DNA of 64,000 nucleotides. It comes from Candidatus Accumulibacter aalborgensis. Lineage in GTDB: Bacteria > Pseudomonadota > Gammaproteobacteria > Burkholderiales > Rhodocyclaceae. The translations under genes and the position numbers were made by a program. The stretch is taken from assembly GCF_900089955.1 (NCBI RefSeq), contig NZ_FLQX01000146.1, positions 1 through 64,000 on the forward strand. The letters run 5' to 3'. Of this stretch, positions 19,020-28,430 are shown piece after piece (position 1 is the first letter of the stretch; each line of letters begins with the position of its first letter). The notes under the pieces were generated by a model. The model was not told the origin of the DNA, ran no database searches, and worked only from the letters and a program-made list of their open reading frames with translations.

Positions 19020-20259
19020 AGCGCAGCGCCGCCGCGGGATTGACCCGTGCCGCTCGCCAACTGGGATAGAGCGTCGCCACCAGCGCCAGCACAAAGGCGA
19101 CGCCGGTGATCGTCGTCACGTCGCGCCACTGAAGTTCGGAGGGCAGGTTGGAGATGTAATAGACCTCCTTGGCGAGAAACTGCGTGCCGAGCAGGCGCTC
19201 GATGAACGGCACGACGACATCGACATTGAGCGCCAGCGCCACGCCGCCGGCGACACCAAGGCCGAGGCCGATGAAGCCGATCAGTGCGCCTTGAACGATG
19301 AACACCGCCATGATGCTCATCGGGCTGGCGCCGAGCGTGCGCAGGATGGCGATGTCGGCCTGTTTATCGGTCACCGCCATGACCAGTGTCGAGACGATAT
19401 TGAACGCTGCGACGGCAATGATCAGCGACAGGATGATGAACATCATGTTCTTCTCGATCTGTACGGCACGAAAGAAGTTGGCATGGCTCTGTGTCCAGTC
19501 GCTGATGAAAGCATCGGTGTCGAGTGTGCTGGCCAGCGCGCGCGCCACGCGCGGCGCCAGAAAGAGGTCGTCGAGTTTCAGGCGCACGCCGGAAACCCGG
19601 TCATCCATGCGATAAAGGCGCTGCGCATCGCTGAGGTGGATCAGCGCCAGCCCGCTGTCGTACTCGAACATGCCGACCTCGAACAGCCCGACGACGGTGA
19701 ACGTCTTGAGCCGCGGCACGACACCGGCTGGCGTCACGACGCCCTGGGGCGCGATCAGCGTCACGCGTTCGCCGACCGAGACGCCGAGCGCGCGCGCCAG
19801 CTCGGCGCCGAGAATGATGTTGAAGCTGTCGGGGGTCAGCGCGTTGAGCTGGCCGCGTTTCATGTGTGCGCCAAAATCGGCCACCTTGCCTTCCTGGTCC
19901 GGCAGAATGCCGCGCACCAGAGCGCCACGCACCGCCTGCCCGTAGGCCAGCATACCCTGCGCCTGGACGAAGGGCGCCGCGCCGGTCACGTGTGGCTGGC
20001 CGGCGGCCTGCGTGGCAACACCTTCCCAGCCGGCCATCTCGCCGTTGGCGCCGGTGATCTCCACGTGCGAGACGACAGCAAGAATCCGTCCCCGGAGCTC
20101 GGTCTGAAAACCGTTCATTACCGACAGAACGACGATCAGAGCGGCGACGCCGAGCGCGATGCCGAACATCGAAATCAGCGAGATGAACGAAATGAAGTGG
20201 TTGTGCTTCTTGGCCCGCGTGTAGCGCAGGCCGATCAGCAACTCGTAAGGGAGGGCCAT
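19012..20259 (-). CDS. lolC: Lipoprotein-releasing permease LolC/LolE
   Basis: A 415-residue inner-membrane permease of the Lol complex: N-terminal motif [22 protein letters not shown]1 ([22 protein letters not shown], split by the fold), a large periplasmic MacB-like domain (about 50-265), then three C-terminal TM helices with the FtsX fold. Only one permease gene is present, so the complex may be LolD2 with a LolC/E hybrid (LolF-like), as in many non-enteric bacteria. It precedes and overlaps lolD. Confidence 0.93.
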   Translation of the reverse strand: MALPYELLIGLRYTRAKKHNHFISFISLISMFGIALGVAALIVVLSVMNGFQTELRGRILAVVSHVEITGANGEMAGWEGVATQAAGQPHVTGAAPFVQAQGMLAYGQAVRGALVRGILPDQEGKVADFGAHMKRGQLNALTPDSFNIILGAELARALGVSVGERVTLIAPQGVVTPAGVVPRLKTFTVVGLFEVGMFEYDSGLALIHLSDAQRLYRMDDRVSGVRLKLDDLFLAPRVARALASTLDTDAFISDWTQSHANFFRAVQIEKNMMFIILSLIIAVAAFNIVSTLVMAVTDKQADIAILRTLGASPMSIMAVFIVQGALIGFIGLGLGVAGGVALALNVDVVVPFIERLLGTQFLAKEVYYISNLPSELQWRDVTTITGVAFVLALVATLYPSWRAARVNPAAALRYE

Positions 20260-20387
20260 CAGCGGCGGAAGCTCATCTCAGGGGGCATTTTTGGAGTGCC
20301 GTAACGGCAAGGCCATTATGCTACTCTTTTCCGCTGCTCTCCGTGCTGGCAGCCGCCGGCACGGAAACGAATGAAAGACCGCTGTAG

Positions 20388-20404
20388 TGGGCTTGCGAAG
20401 CCCA
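20388..20404. repeat. REP-like hairpin 1
   Basis: Perfect palindrome TGGGCTT-GCG-AAGCCCA (7-bp arms, 3-nt loop). It lies between lolC and the ADP-ribosyltransferase-like gene and shares its core style with the hairpin at 20496. Confidence 0.55.
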
Positions 20405-20473
20405 ACACTTTGCCATCACTCGCCGAAGCAGCCCTGATCACGCGTTTCGCAGCCGACGAGTGTGGATCGCAAG

Positions 20474-20490
20474 AACCCTCTCGGAGGGTT
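20474..20490. repeat. REP-like hairpin 2
   Basis: Perfect palindrome AACCCTC-TCG-GAGGGTT (7-bp arms, 3-nt loop), immediately before hairpin 3. It could also fold in RNA from the minus-strand gene ending at 20521. Confidence 0.55.
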
Positions 20491-20495
20491 GGTTG

Positions 20496-20519
20496 TTGGG
20501 GTTCGCAAGCTCACCCCAA
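20496..20519. repeat. REP-like hairpin 3
   Basis: TTGGGG and CCCCAA arms around TTCGCAAGCTCA, ending 2 bp from the stop of the minus-strand gene. The GTTGGGGTTCGC...CACCCCAA pattern resembles extragenic palindromes common in proteobacteria. Confidence 0.5.
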
Positions 20520-20520
20520 G

Positions 20521-21132
20521 CTACGCGCTACCGCAGGCGCCGGCGATCGGTCGAAAGTAGCCCTTTAGGCATGCAGTCTCGCGAACGCATATCTGGATGT
20601 GGTTGTGTTTGCGAAACCCCGCCCGCGGGTACAAAGGACGGCCTTCCAGGAATGGCGCACGGATGGTGTCGTAAGGCAGTTCACCGCGCAATTCCCGGTA
20701 GGTGTGCAAGTAGTTGATCACCGCGCAGTCCAGAAAGCGGCCCGCCTTGTCCGGCGTCGGCCCCAGGTTCTTGGGCGGGGGAGTGCCGATCTTCTTGAAT
20801 GTTTCTATCAGCTCTCGGTGACCGTCGGCGACCTGTTGCAGTCCATCGCCATCGAAAAGGTCCAGGCAGTGCTTCAGATCGATGATCGCCCCAAGGACGA
20901 ATGGATCGGCGATCTTTCCTTCCTGTTGTCGATGGTTGGCCCATTGCAGCGCTCGGCCTGGGTTTCCCTCCCAGAAGTAGATGCCGTGCCCCAGCCAGTC
21001 ATACTTCTTCTCTGACCACTTGAGATGAGGCTCCTCGCCGCGAAGGAGCCGCTCCGCGGTGCTCTTGTCGCAACCGTGAAAGCCCAGCACGAAACTGGGC
21101 TGAAACTCGTACTCCGACCAGATGCCCGGCAT
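20521..21132 (-). CDS. Putative ADP-ribosyltransferase-fold toxin
   Basis: A 203-residue protein of a family I know only as hypothetical. The N-terminal FVLGFHGCDKSTAERLL, then YDWLGHGIYFWEGNPGRAL, looks like the beta1 His and beta2 Tyr elements of ADP-ribosyltransferase folds (HG...G-IYF, as in DUF3990-type proteins). HNHIQICVRE and CLKGYFRP near the C-terminus could supply the third catalytic position. The start overlaps the stop of the preceding small gene by one base (TAATG), the layout of many toxin-antitoxin pairs. The catalytic assignment is an inference; no target is known. Confidence 0.55.
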   Translation of the reverse strand: MPGIWSEYEFQPSFVLGFHGCDKSTAERLLRGEEPHLKWSEKKYDWLGHGIYFWEGNPGRALQWANHRQQEGKIADPFVLGAIIDLKHCLDLFDGDGLQQVADGHRELIETFKKIGTPPPKNLGPTPDKAGRFLDCAVINYLHTYRELRGELPYDTIRAPFLEGRPLYPRAGFRKHNHIQICVRETACLKGYFRPIAGACGSA

Positions 21133-21362
21133 TACCGGCGATACGGTTCGGTGAGCTGTCCACAGTCGTCGATGAGCCCCGCCCGGCGGAGAAATTCGGC
21201 GGCGCTTTGTTTCGAGTCGCGGATCTCCCGACCAAACGCCTTGATGTCTGCACTGCGTTGGTCCGGCGTCAATCGCCGCACCATCCTTCCGGGGACGGTG
21301 GTCACCGGCAGAACGGCGACCGCATCCCCCTGCGCATTATTTTGCGCCAATCGGTGTTTCAT
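21132..21362 (-). CDS. Small partner protein (antitoxin-like)
   Basis: A 76-residue protein with a disordered start and a compact C-terminal helical motif (IKAFGREIRDSKQSAAEFL, then RRAGLIDDCGQLTEPYRR). Good Shine-Dalgarno (GGAGG, spacing about 9). TAATG coupling to the ADP-ribosyltransferase-like gene suggests an antitoxin or regulator of it. No DNA-binding motif was recognised. Small proteins with this ending often sit before toxin-like genes, but that is recollection, not a search result. Confidence 0.6.
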   Translation of the reverse strand: MKHRLAQNNAQGDAVAVLPVTTVPGRMVRRLTPDQRSADIKAFGREIRDSKQSAAEFLRRAGLIDDCGQLTEPYRR

Positions 21363-21585
21363 GGCTGATGTCCTCCAGCCGCCCGCGAGGTCGTCGTCTG
21401 ACCGCTACGGGCGTGCAAAAAGCCGCGTGACAGGCGACTTTACTTTGCCGCCAAAGTTATCACAACCAGCTTCCGCGTCAATGATCGACGTTAAAAAGAA
21501 GCCTAGCGTCTGCCTCGGCTCCTTGCCGCTCGTCGCTGCCTGTCAACAGAGCCTGACGGGCAGCGATGAGCCTTGGCGGCGACGA

Positions 21586-22194
21586 TCACGCCGCTGGTTT
21601 CTGCCTCCGGCGGCTGGCCAGAAGTCCAAGCGCGCCGAGGGCGAGCAGGCTCAGCGAAGCGGGTTCGGGAATGTTGTTGAGCGCGTTGTCGGAACGGAAA
21701 GCTGCCGTCCAGCCAAGTGCCCGCAGATCAAAGGCGAGGTACATCGTCGCGTCAAATGCAGCGAGGTCTTCTTCCCAGTAGTTGCCGCCTGGGCCTGGCA
21801 CGCCTCCCGGCCCCCCTCCTCCGTACGGAAGCTGATTTTCTGTATCGGACGAAAACGCCAAGACGTACAGTTGTACCCCGTTTGGATCAAGACCATCTTC
21901 TACAACACCGAAGACGTCACCAATCGAGGTTGTCGGATTATGGGGATCATCGAAAAGCGTCGTATAGTTGCCAAATTGGCTTGGGTCGCCCGCGGTGGTG
22001 AGTCTATAAACGAAATCCGGGCCGTTACGGACTTCATCGGCCTCGCTGATCTGCACGTATTCGACAACGTTGCCCCCCGCGTCCCAGACGGTAAAATCGT
22101 CCGAGTGGCTGGCTTGCGCGCTGAACGGCAGGGCGCCGAACAGCAGCGCCGTGACGAGCGAAATCCTGGAAACAGGGCTTGAGTTTGGCTTCAT
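21586..22194 (-). CDS. PEP-CTERM sorting domain exported protein
   Basis: A 202-residue secreted protein: signal peptide (LVTALLFGALPFSAQAS), an acidic beta-rich middle, a Gly-rich stretch (GGGGPGGVPGPGG), and a C-terminal PEP-CTERM tag (NNIPEPASLSLLALGALGLL, then ASRRR), which exosortase recognises at the inner membrane. Such proteins go with exopolysaccharide and floc formation. ATG 22194 is preferred over a GTG five codons upstream because AAGGA lies at the right distance. The middle part has no recognised enzyme domain. Confidence 0.88.
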   Translation of the reverse strand: MKPNSSPVSRISLVTALLFGALPFSAQASHSDDFTVWDAGGNVVEYVQISEADEVRNGPDFVYRLTTAGDPSQFGNYTTLFDDPHNPTTSIGDVFGVVEDGLDPNGVQLYVLAFSSDTENQLPYGGGGPGGVPGPGGNYWEEDLAAFDATMYLAFDLRALGWTAAFRSDNALNNIPEPASLSLLALGALGLLASRRRQKPAA

Positions 22195-22604
22195 GGTGTA
22201 TTCCTTCACAGACGGCTGTTCGGTAATCAGGGAAAGTAGACGCCGGGGCGCAGAATCGGGACAAACTACCGCACGCCGCCTCGTCGGGGCCGAATTCTCG
22301 AACTCGATCGCCCCTGTTCAGCGAGAAAGCAATTTTTATGCCGCGAACCGCTACCAGAAACATTCGTTATATTAATTAGATTGTTGCGATAATGGCACAG
22401 TCTCGATGCCTGATCGCGGAGGAGCGAGTGTAAAATTTTTCGACACTTGGCCTGCCCCGTCGACGGTGCTCACGGGGTCTTCGAGGCGGCGCCAGGTCAT
22501 CGGATGCGGGCTACGCCGGCCCCCTTGGCTTGGCTGAGGTTTGATACCATGACCTGCTTCGCCATTCCCTTTTCAGCGACCGTCCACCGGCCGCCCAGCC
22601 CGCC
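22195..22604. other. Intergenic region, AT-rich patch
   Basis: A divergent gap between the PEP-CTERM gene and the rpfE-like gene. An AT-rich stretch at about 22345-22400 is the best place for promoters. No hairpin with a T-run, RNA gene or further reading frame was recognised. Confidence 0.45.
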
Positions 22605-23660
22605 ATGCAGCTCACCGTCGTTGTTCCCGAACTGGTCTGGCCTGAACCGGACGACCAGGAAACCTTCGCCGCTCTGGCTTGCCCTGGGCTTGGCACGCTG
22701 ATCGCGCGCAGTCAGCTCAGCCGGCGGCCGCCGCAGTCGCTCGAGGCGACGCTCTGCGACGCCTTCGGGCTGGCCGACAACGTCGCCTACGCCGCTTTCC
22801 GAGTGCTCGGCGAGACCACCCTGGCGGCCGTCTCCGACGCTTGCTGGCTGTGCGCCGACCCGGTGCATCTACGCTTGCACCAGGAGCGCCTGATTCTTGC
22901 CGACGGCGGCAGCCTGGGAATCGAAGGCGCCGAGGCCGCGGCGATCGTTGGCCACCTCAATCGGCAGTTCTCCGACGTCGGCACTTTTCACGTCGCTGCT
23001 GCCGATCGGTGGTATCTCCAGCTTGCCGGGACGATCGATCTTGGTCACTTCGATGTCCTGCCGCTGTCCACGGTTGCCGGCCGCCGTGTCGGCCGGCAAC
23101 TGCCGGAGACATCACAGGTCCGCTGGCTGCGCCAGTTGCTCAACGAGGCCCAGATGGTCCTGCACCAGCATCCGGCCAACGAGAGACGCGAAGAAGAAGG
23201 CCGACCGACGGTCAACAGCCTGTGGCTGTGGGGCGCAGGCGTTCTTCCGGCAGTCACCGCGAGCCGCTTTGGCGCCATCTGGGCCAACAACCCGCTGGCG
23301 CGTGGCCTCGGTCGTGCTTTCGGCGTTCCGGTGCAGCCGCTGCCCGATGATGCCGGCGCGTTGTTGGCACGAGCGCCTGCCGGCAGCCGGCAACTGGTCG
23401 TCCTCGACGCGCTGCAGGCGCCGGTGCAGTATGAAGACGCCGCCGCCTGGCGCGCCGGCCTGCTCGACCTCGAAGCGCGCTGGTTCGCACCGCTGCAGAA
23501 GGCGCTGGCCGGCGGCAAGGTGCAGCGAGTGCGTCTGGAAGCGTCGACAGCTTACGCCACGCTGGCCTGGGAGAGCGGTCGCAGTGATCAGTGGAGGGCC
23601 TGGCGCCGCGCGGAGCCGCTGGCCGCCACCGCCCAGTCACTGGCCAGAGGCGAACCATGA
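22605..23660 (+). CDS. RpfE-type regulatory protein (phosphoglycerate-mutase-like)
   Basis: A 351-residue cytoplasmic protein of the family usually called 'RpfE-type regulatory protein' or phosphoglycerate-mutase-like, found directly before recJ in many betaproteobacteria. Recognisable parts are LTVVVPELVWP, DPVHLRLHQERLILAD and NSLWLWGAGVLP. The biochemical role is not established. Its stop overlaps the recJ start (ATGA), so the two are co-translated. Confidence 0.75.
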   Translation: MQLTVVVPELVWPEPDDQETFAALACPGLGTLIARSQLSRRPPQSLEATLCDAFGLADNVAYAAFRVLGETTLAAVSDACWLCADPVHLRLHQERLILADGGSLGIEGAEAAAIVGHLNRQFSDVGTFHVAAADRWYLQLAGTIDLGHFDVLPLSTVAGRRVGRQLPETSQVRWLRQLLNEAQMVLHQHPANERREEEGRPTVNSLWLWGAGVLPAVTASRFGAIWANNPLARGLGRAFGVPVQPLPDDAGALLARAPAGSRQLVVLDALQAPVQYEDAAAWRAGLLDLEARWFAPLQKALAGGKVQRVRLEASTAYATLAWESGRSDQWRAWRRAEPLAATAQSLARGEP

Positions 23661-25405
23661 CGCGCATCGTCAGCCGCCCGATCGCGCAGCGCGCACAGTG
23701 GCAGCTCGAACAACAGGGCTTGCATCCCTTGCTTGCCCGTATCTATGCGGCGCGCGGCATCAGGACGCGCAGCGAACTCGATTACGCGTTGCCGTCGCTG
23801 CTGCCGCCGGCCATGCTGACCCACGCTGCCGAGGCCGCCGTCCTGCTCGCCGACGCCATTGCCGCAAAGGCCAGTATCCTGATCGTCGCCGACTACGACT
23901 GCGACGGCGCGACGGCCTGCGCGGTCGGCATCCGGGCGCTACGCGCCTTCGGCGCACACGCCGATTATCTGGTACCGAACCGCTTCACCTACGGCTACGG
24001 CCTGTCACCCGACATCGTCGACCTGGCCGCGACGGGCAAGCCCGACCTGATCGTCACCGTCGATAACGGCATCGCCAGCGTCGACGGCGTTGCCCGCGCG
24101 CGCCAGTTGGGAATCGCGACGCTGATCACCGACCACCACCTGGCCGGCGACGAGTTGCCCGCTGCCGACTGCATCGTCAACCCCAACCTGGCGCACTGCG
24201 AGTTCCCCAGCAAGTGCCTGGCCGGCGTCGGCGTCATCTTCTACGTCATGCTCGCGCTGCGCGCCGAGCTGCGCATGCGCCACTGGTTCACCGAGGGTAG
24301 CGGGCGCAGCGAGCCGCCGCTGGCGACCTTGCTCGACCTCGTCGCGCTGGGTACCGTCGCCGACGTCGTCAGACTTGACCACAACAACCGTGTGCTCGTC
24401 AGTCAAGGCCTGCAGCGCATCCGCCAGGGCCGGCTGACGCCCGGCCTGCGGGCCATCTTCCGCGCTGCCGGACGCAATCCGGCACAGGCCTCGGGCTTCG
24501 ACCTCGGCTTCATGATCGGCCCGCGCCTGAATGCCGCCGGCCGCCTCGCCGACATGTCGCTGGGCATCGAGTGCCTGATCACCGATGACGAAGGACGCGC
24601 GATGAACATCGCGCAACAGCTCGACGCGCTCAATCGCGAACGGCGGGAAATCGAAGCCGGAATGCAGGAACAGGCGCTGAGTCAACTCGCGCAAGCGGCT
24701 GCCGCTCTTGACGCCACTCCTGGCACCGCCCTTGGCGCCAACCCCGCGGCCGCCGCCGGCGTGTCGCTCTTCGACGCTGGCTGGCACCAGGGAGTCGTCG
24801 GCATCGTCGCGGCACGAATCAAGGAGAAGCTGCACCGCCCCGCCTTTGCCTTCGCCCGCGGTGACAACGGCGAAATCAAGGGCTCGGGTCGTTCGATTGC
24901 CGGCCTGCATCTGCGCGATGCACTGGATCTGGTCGGCAAGCGTGCGCCCGGCCTGCTGCTGCGCTTTGGCGGGCACGCGATGGCTGCTGGCGTGACGATC
25001 CGGGAGAGCGATTTCGAGTGCTTTCGCGAACTGTTTGCCCAGGTCGCCGACGAGCTGCTGGCGCCGGCCGACCGCACGCGCACGCTCGAAACCGACGGTG
25101 CGCTGGAATCGGCGTATTTCTCGATCGCCACCGCGCGACTGCTCGAAGTCGAAGTCTGGGGCCAGGGTTTTCCGGCGCCGATTTTCGCCGACGAGTTCGT
25201 CGTCGAGAGCCAGCGCATCCTCAAGGACAAGCACCTCAAGTTGCGGCTGCGCAAGGGGACGCAGCAGCTCGATGCGATCCAGTTCAACTTTCCTCGGGCG
25301 CCGAGCGGAACGATACGCGCCGCTTACCGGCTGGCGATCAATGATTTCAATGGGGTGCAAACGCCGCAGTTGATGATCGAACATATCGAGAACGTTGGCG
25401 GCTGA
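23657..25405 (+). CDS. recJ: Single-stranded-DNA-specific exonuclease RecJ
   Basis: A 582-residue 5'-3' ssDNA exonuclease for recombination and mismatch or base-excision repair. The DHH-family motifs are intact: VADYDCDGATAC (about 78-89), TVDNG, ITDHHLAGDELPAADCIVN and GTVADVV; the DHHA1 part has GSGRSIAGLHLRDAL and RFGGHAMAAGVTI; an OB-like C-terminal domain follows. ATG 23657 is set by the ATGA overlap with the rpfE-like gene and by the family start. Confidence 0.96.
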   Translation: MTRIVSRPIAQRAQWQLEQQGLHPLLARIYAARGIRTRSELDYALPSLLPPAMLTHAAEAAVLLADAIAAKASILIVADYDCDGATACAVGIRALRAFGAHADYLVPNRFTYGYGLSPDIVDLAATGKPDLIVTVDNGIASVDGVARARQLGIATLITDHHLAGDELPAADCIVNPNLAHCEFPSKCLAGVGVIFYVMLALRAELRMRHWFTEGSGRSEPPLATLLDLVALGTVADVVRLDHNNRVLVSQGLQRIRQGRLTPGLRAIFRAAGRNPAQASGFDLGFMIGPRLNAAGRLADMSLGIECLITDDEGRAMNIAQQLDALNRERREIEAGMQEQALSQLAQAAAALDATPGTALGANPAAAAGVSLFDAGWHQGVVGIVAARIKEKLHRPAFAFARGDNGEIKGSGRSIAGLHLRDALDLVGKRAPGLLLRFGGHAMAAGVTIRESDFECFRELFAQVADELLAPADRTRTLETDGALESAYFSIATARLLEVEVWGQGFPAPIFADEFVVESQRILKDKHLKLRLRKGTQQLDAIQFNFPRAPSGTIRAAYRLAINDFNGVQTPQLMIEHIENVGG

Positions 25406-25451
25406 CCTCTCAGGCGATTTGAGGACTAAACTTGGAAGGTGAACAGATACC

Positions 25452-27236
25452 TTGACGAAAGCGATGACGGTCGTGGGACCTGAACTGAACGCAGCACCGC
25501 AGATGACCTGCGGCGATTCCCCTTTTGCGTTGCTCGATGCGGTGAGCAGTTCGGTATTCGCCCATCGGGGGGGGCAGATTCTGTTTGCCAATACGGCAAT
25601 GGAACGTTTGAGCGGACGTTCGCGCAGCGAACTGGCGGCCCTTGGCTACCTTGACCTGGCCCATGAAGACGACCAGCCGGACTGGCGCCAGTTTACCGAT
25701 GCCTGTCTGCGCAACGAGGCGGGGACGAGCAGCCACGAGTTTCGCCTGCTTGCCAAGGACGGGCAGGTCCGGCTCGTCGCAGCCAAGGTCAGCCTTGTCC
25801 AGGTCGGCGGACAAGCGACGCTGATCGCCTCCTTCGCCGACCTCACCGAGCGCAAGCACCGGGACGCAGGGCGATGTAGCCTGCAGCGCCTGCTGAGACA
25901 GATAGTCGATGGCAGCCCGGTGCCGGCCTTTGTCATCGACGCTGATCACAAGCTGACCCACTGGAACCGTGCCTGTGCCGCGATTACCGGCGTGCCGGCC
26001 AGCGACATGCTTGGCACGCGACGGCAGTGGGTCCCTTTCTATCCCGCGGAGCGGCCGGTGATGGCTGATCTGATCGTCAGCGGCGCTGTCGATGACCTTC
26101 TCGAACAAAACTATCACGACAAGCGCCTGAAGCGCTCGTCGCTGATCGAGAGCGCTGTCGAAGCCGAGGACTTTTTCCCGCATTTCGGCGATGGCGGCTG
26201 CTGGCTTTACTTTACGGCCGCACCGCTGTTCGACGAGGCAGGGCAGATCGCCGGCGCCATCGAGACCCTGCAGGATGTAACCGCGCGGCGCAAGGCGGAA
26301 AGCGACTTGCGCACCTACCAGGCGCAACTGGAAACCCTGGTCGAACAGCGCAGCGCACAGCTCGAACACGCTAGCCAGAGGCTCTTGCAGTCGGAAAAAC
26401 TCGCCTCGCTCGGCCAGCTTGCCGCGGGAGTGGCTCACGAAATCAACAACCCGATCAGTTTCGTCTATTCCAATCTCGGCTCGCTGGGAGCTTACGTCGC
26501 CGACCTTCTGGCCATCGTCGAAGCCAACGAGGCCGCCGAGTTGTCGATCAGCACGCCGACGACGACAGCGAAGACAACAGCGCCATGCCAAAAGGTCGAT
26601 ATCGAGTTCCTCAAGGAAGACATCCCGACCTTGATTCACGAATCGCGCGAGGGAATTCTGCGGGTCAAGAGAATCGTCCAGAACCTGAAGGAATTTTCCC
26701 ATCAGGATAGTGTGCGGGAGTGGCAGTGGGCCGACCTGCACAAGGGCCTCGACTCAACGATCAACATGGTCAACAGCGAGGTCACGCGTACAGCGCACAT
26801 CGCCAAGGAATACGGAACATTGCCCGAGGTCGAGTGCCTGCCCTGGGAGTTGAACCAGGTGTTCATGAACCTGCTGATCAATGCCGCCCACGCCATGGGC
26901 AACGATTACGGAACGATCACCGTTCGCACGGGAACTTGTGGCGACGAGGTCTGGGTTGAAGTTGCCGACACCGGCAGCGGCATTCCGGAAAGTATACGGA
27001 GCAGGATTTTCGACCCCTTCTTCACCAGCAAGCCGGTCGGAAAGGGGACCGGCATGGGCTTGTCGATTGCCTACGGGATCATTCAGGCGCACCACGGCCG
27101 GATCGAACTGAAAAGCGAAATGGGCCAGGGGACGACGTTTCGCGTCATCCTGCCGATCAAGCACAGCGAGGCGGCCGATGGAACAGAAGCCGCTGTCACC
27201 GTGGATCCCGACGGGCAAAGCGGCGCCAGCGGGTGA
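25452..27236 (+). CDS. PAS-PAS histidine kinase
   Basis: A soluble sensor kinase of 594 residues from the TTG at 25452 (an ATG at 25464 would make 590). PAS 1 is at about 25-135 and PAS 2 at 145-290, the same subtype as in the diguanylate cyclase at 17329. A coiled coil follows, then HisKA (His329 in [13 protein letters not shown], numbered from the TTG) and HATPase ([14 protein letters not shown]). Its stop overlaps the GTG start of the acyl-CoA dehydrogenase (GTGA), an unusual coupling of a sensor to a metabolic enzyme. No cognate regulator is adjacent. Confidence 0.88.
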   Translation: MTKAMTVVGPELNAAPQMTCGDSPFALLDAVSSSVFAHRGGQILFANTAMERLSGRSRSELAALGYLDLAHEDDQPDWRQFTDACLRNEAGTSSHEFRLLAKDGQVRLVAAKVSLVQVGGQATLIASFADLTERKHRDAGRCSLQRLLRQIVDGSPVPAFVIDADHKLTHWNRACAAITGVPASDMLGTRRQWVPFYPAERPVMADLIVSGAVDDLLEQNYHDKRLKRSSLIESAVEAEDFFPHFGDGGCWLYFTAAPLFDEAGQIAGAIETLQDVTARRKAESDLRTYQAQLETLVEQRSAQLEHASQRLLQSEKLASLGQLAAGVAHEINNPISFVYSNLGSLGAYVADLLAIVEANEAAELSISTPTTTAKTTAPCQKVDIEFLKEDIPTLIHESREGILRVKRIVQNLKEFSHQDSVREWQWADLHKGLDSTINMVNSEVTRTAHIAKEYGTLPEVECLPWELNQVFMNLLINAAHAMGNDYGTITVRTGTCGDEVWVEVADTGSGIPESIRSRIFDPFFTSKPVGKGTGMGLSIAYGIIQAHHGRIELKSEMGQGTTFRVILPIKHSEAADGTEAAVTVDPDGQSGASG

Positions 27237-28420
27237 CCTCCGGACAGACGATTACCATCATGCTCAACGCAGACGACGAGTACCGGGAGATTCGCGAGGC
27301 CATCCGCGACCTGTGCCGCCAATTCCCGGACGAGTATTTCCGCGCCATCGACGCGCAGCGCGCCTATCCCGAGGCTTTCGTCGCTGCGCTAATCGGCGCC
27401 GGCTGGCTGTCGGCGATAGTTCCCGAGGAATACGGCGGCTCCGGCCTGGGGCTGACGGCAGCGAGCGTGATCATGGAGGAGATCAACCGCTGCGGCGGCA
27501 ATGCCGCCGCCGTACACGGCCAGATGTACAACATGGGCACCTTGATGCGCAACGGCAGCGCTGCGCAGAAGGCGAGGTACCTGCCGGACATCGCTGCCGG
27601 CAAGCTGCGTATCCAGTCGATGGCGGTGACCGAGCCGACGACGGGCAGCGACACTACCCGAATCCGGACCACCGCCGTGAAGAGGGACGGACGCTACGTG
27701 GTCAACGGCCAGAAGGTCTGGATTTCGCGCATCCAGCATTCAGACCTGATGATCCTGCTGGCGCGCACAACGCCGCTTGCCGAGGTGACGCGAAAATCTG
27801 CGGGCATGTCGATCTTCATCGTCGATCTGCATGATGCGCTGGGCAACGGCCTCTCGGTGCGGCCGATCGCCAACATGGTCAATCACGAGACCAACGAACT
27901 GTTCTTCGACAATCTCGAGATCCCTGCCGAGAACCTGATCGGCGAGGAGGGGCAGGGCTTCAGGTATCTCCTCGACGGACTGAATGCCGAGCGGACGCTG
28001 ATCGCCGCCGAGTGCATCGGCGATGGTTACTGGTTCATCGAACGCGCCACGCGCTATGCCAACGAGCGCGTTGTCTTCGACCGGCCGATCGGGCAGAACC
28101 AGGGCGTGCAGTTTCCTATCGCCGAAGCCTTTATCGAAGTCGAGGCGGCGAACCTGATGCGTTTCAAGGCCTGCGCGCTGTTCGACGGACAGCAGCCCTG
28201 CGGCGCCGAGGCCAACATGGCCAAGTACCTCGCCGCCAAGGCCTCGTGGGAAGCGGCCAACGTTTGCCTGCAGACGCACGGCGGCTTCGGCTTCGCCACC
28301 GAATACGACATCGAGCGCAAGTTCCGCGAGACCCGCCTGTATCAGGTGGCGCCGATTTCGACCAACCTGATCTTTTCCTACGTCGCCGAGCATCTGCTCG
28401 GGCTGCCGCGGTCGTTCTGA
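27233..28420 (+). CDS. Acyl-CoA dehydrogenase
   Basis: A 395-residue FAD enzyme that makes the alpha,beta double bond in acyl-CoA thioesters. Typical blocks are VPEEYGGSGLGL, MAVTEPTTGSDTTRI, VNGQKVWISRI, LDGLNAERTLIAAE and QTHGGFGFATEYDIERKFRE; the Glu in the usual catalytic area is likely within TEYDIERKF. The start is GTG 27233, overlapping the kinase stop; ATG 27260 is an alternative with a weaker Shine-Dalgarno. The CaiB/BaiF gene follows after 10 bp, suggesting a pathway for activation and oxidation of one organic acid. The substrate cannot be read from sequence. Confidence 0.9.
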   Translation: MTSGQTITIMLNADDEYREIREAIRDLCRQFPDEYFRAIDAQRAYPEAFVAALIGAGWLSAIVPEEYGGSGLGLTAASVIMEEINRCGGNAAAVHGQMYNMGTLMRNGSAAQKARYLPDIAAGKLRIQSMAVTEPTTGSDTTRIRTTAVKRDGRYVVNGQKVWISRIQHSDLMILLARTTPLAEVTRKSAGMSIFIVDLHDALGNGLSVRPIANMVNHETNELFFDNLEIPAENLIGEEGQGFRYLLDGLNAERTLIAAECIGDGYWFIERATRYANERVVFDRPIGQNQGVQFPIAEAFIEVEAANLMRFKACALFDGQQPCGAEANMAKYLAAKASWEAANVCLQTHGGFGFATEYDIERKFRETRLYQVAPISTNLIFSYVAEHLLGLPRSF

Positions 28421-28430
28421 GCAGCCGGCC

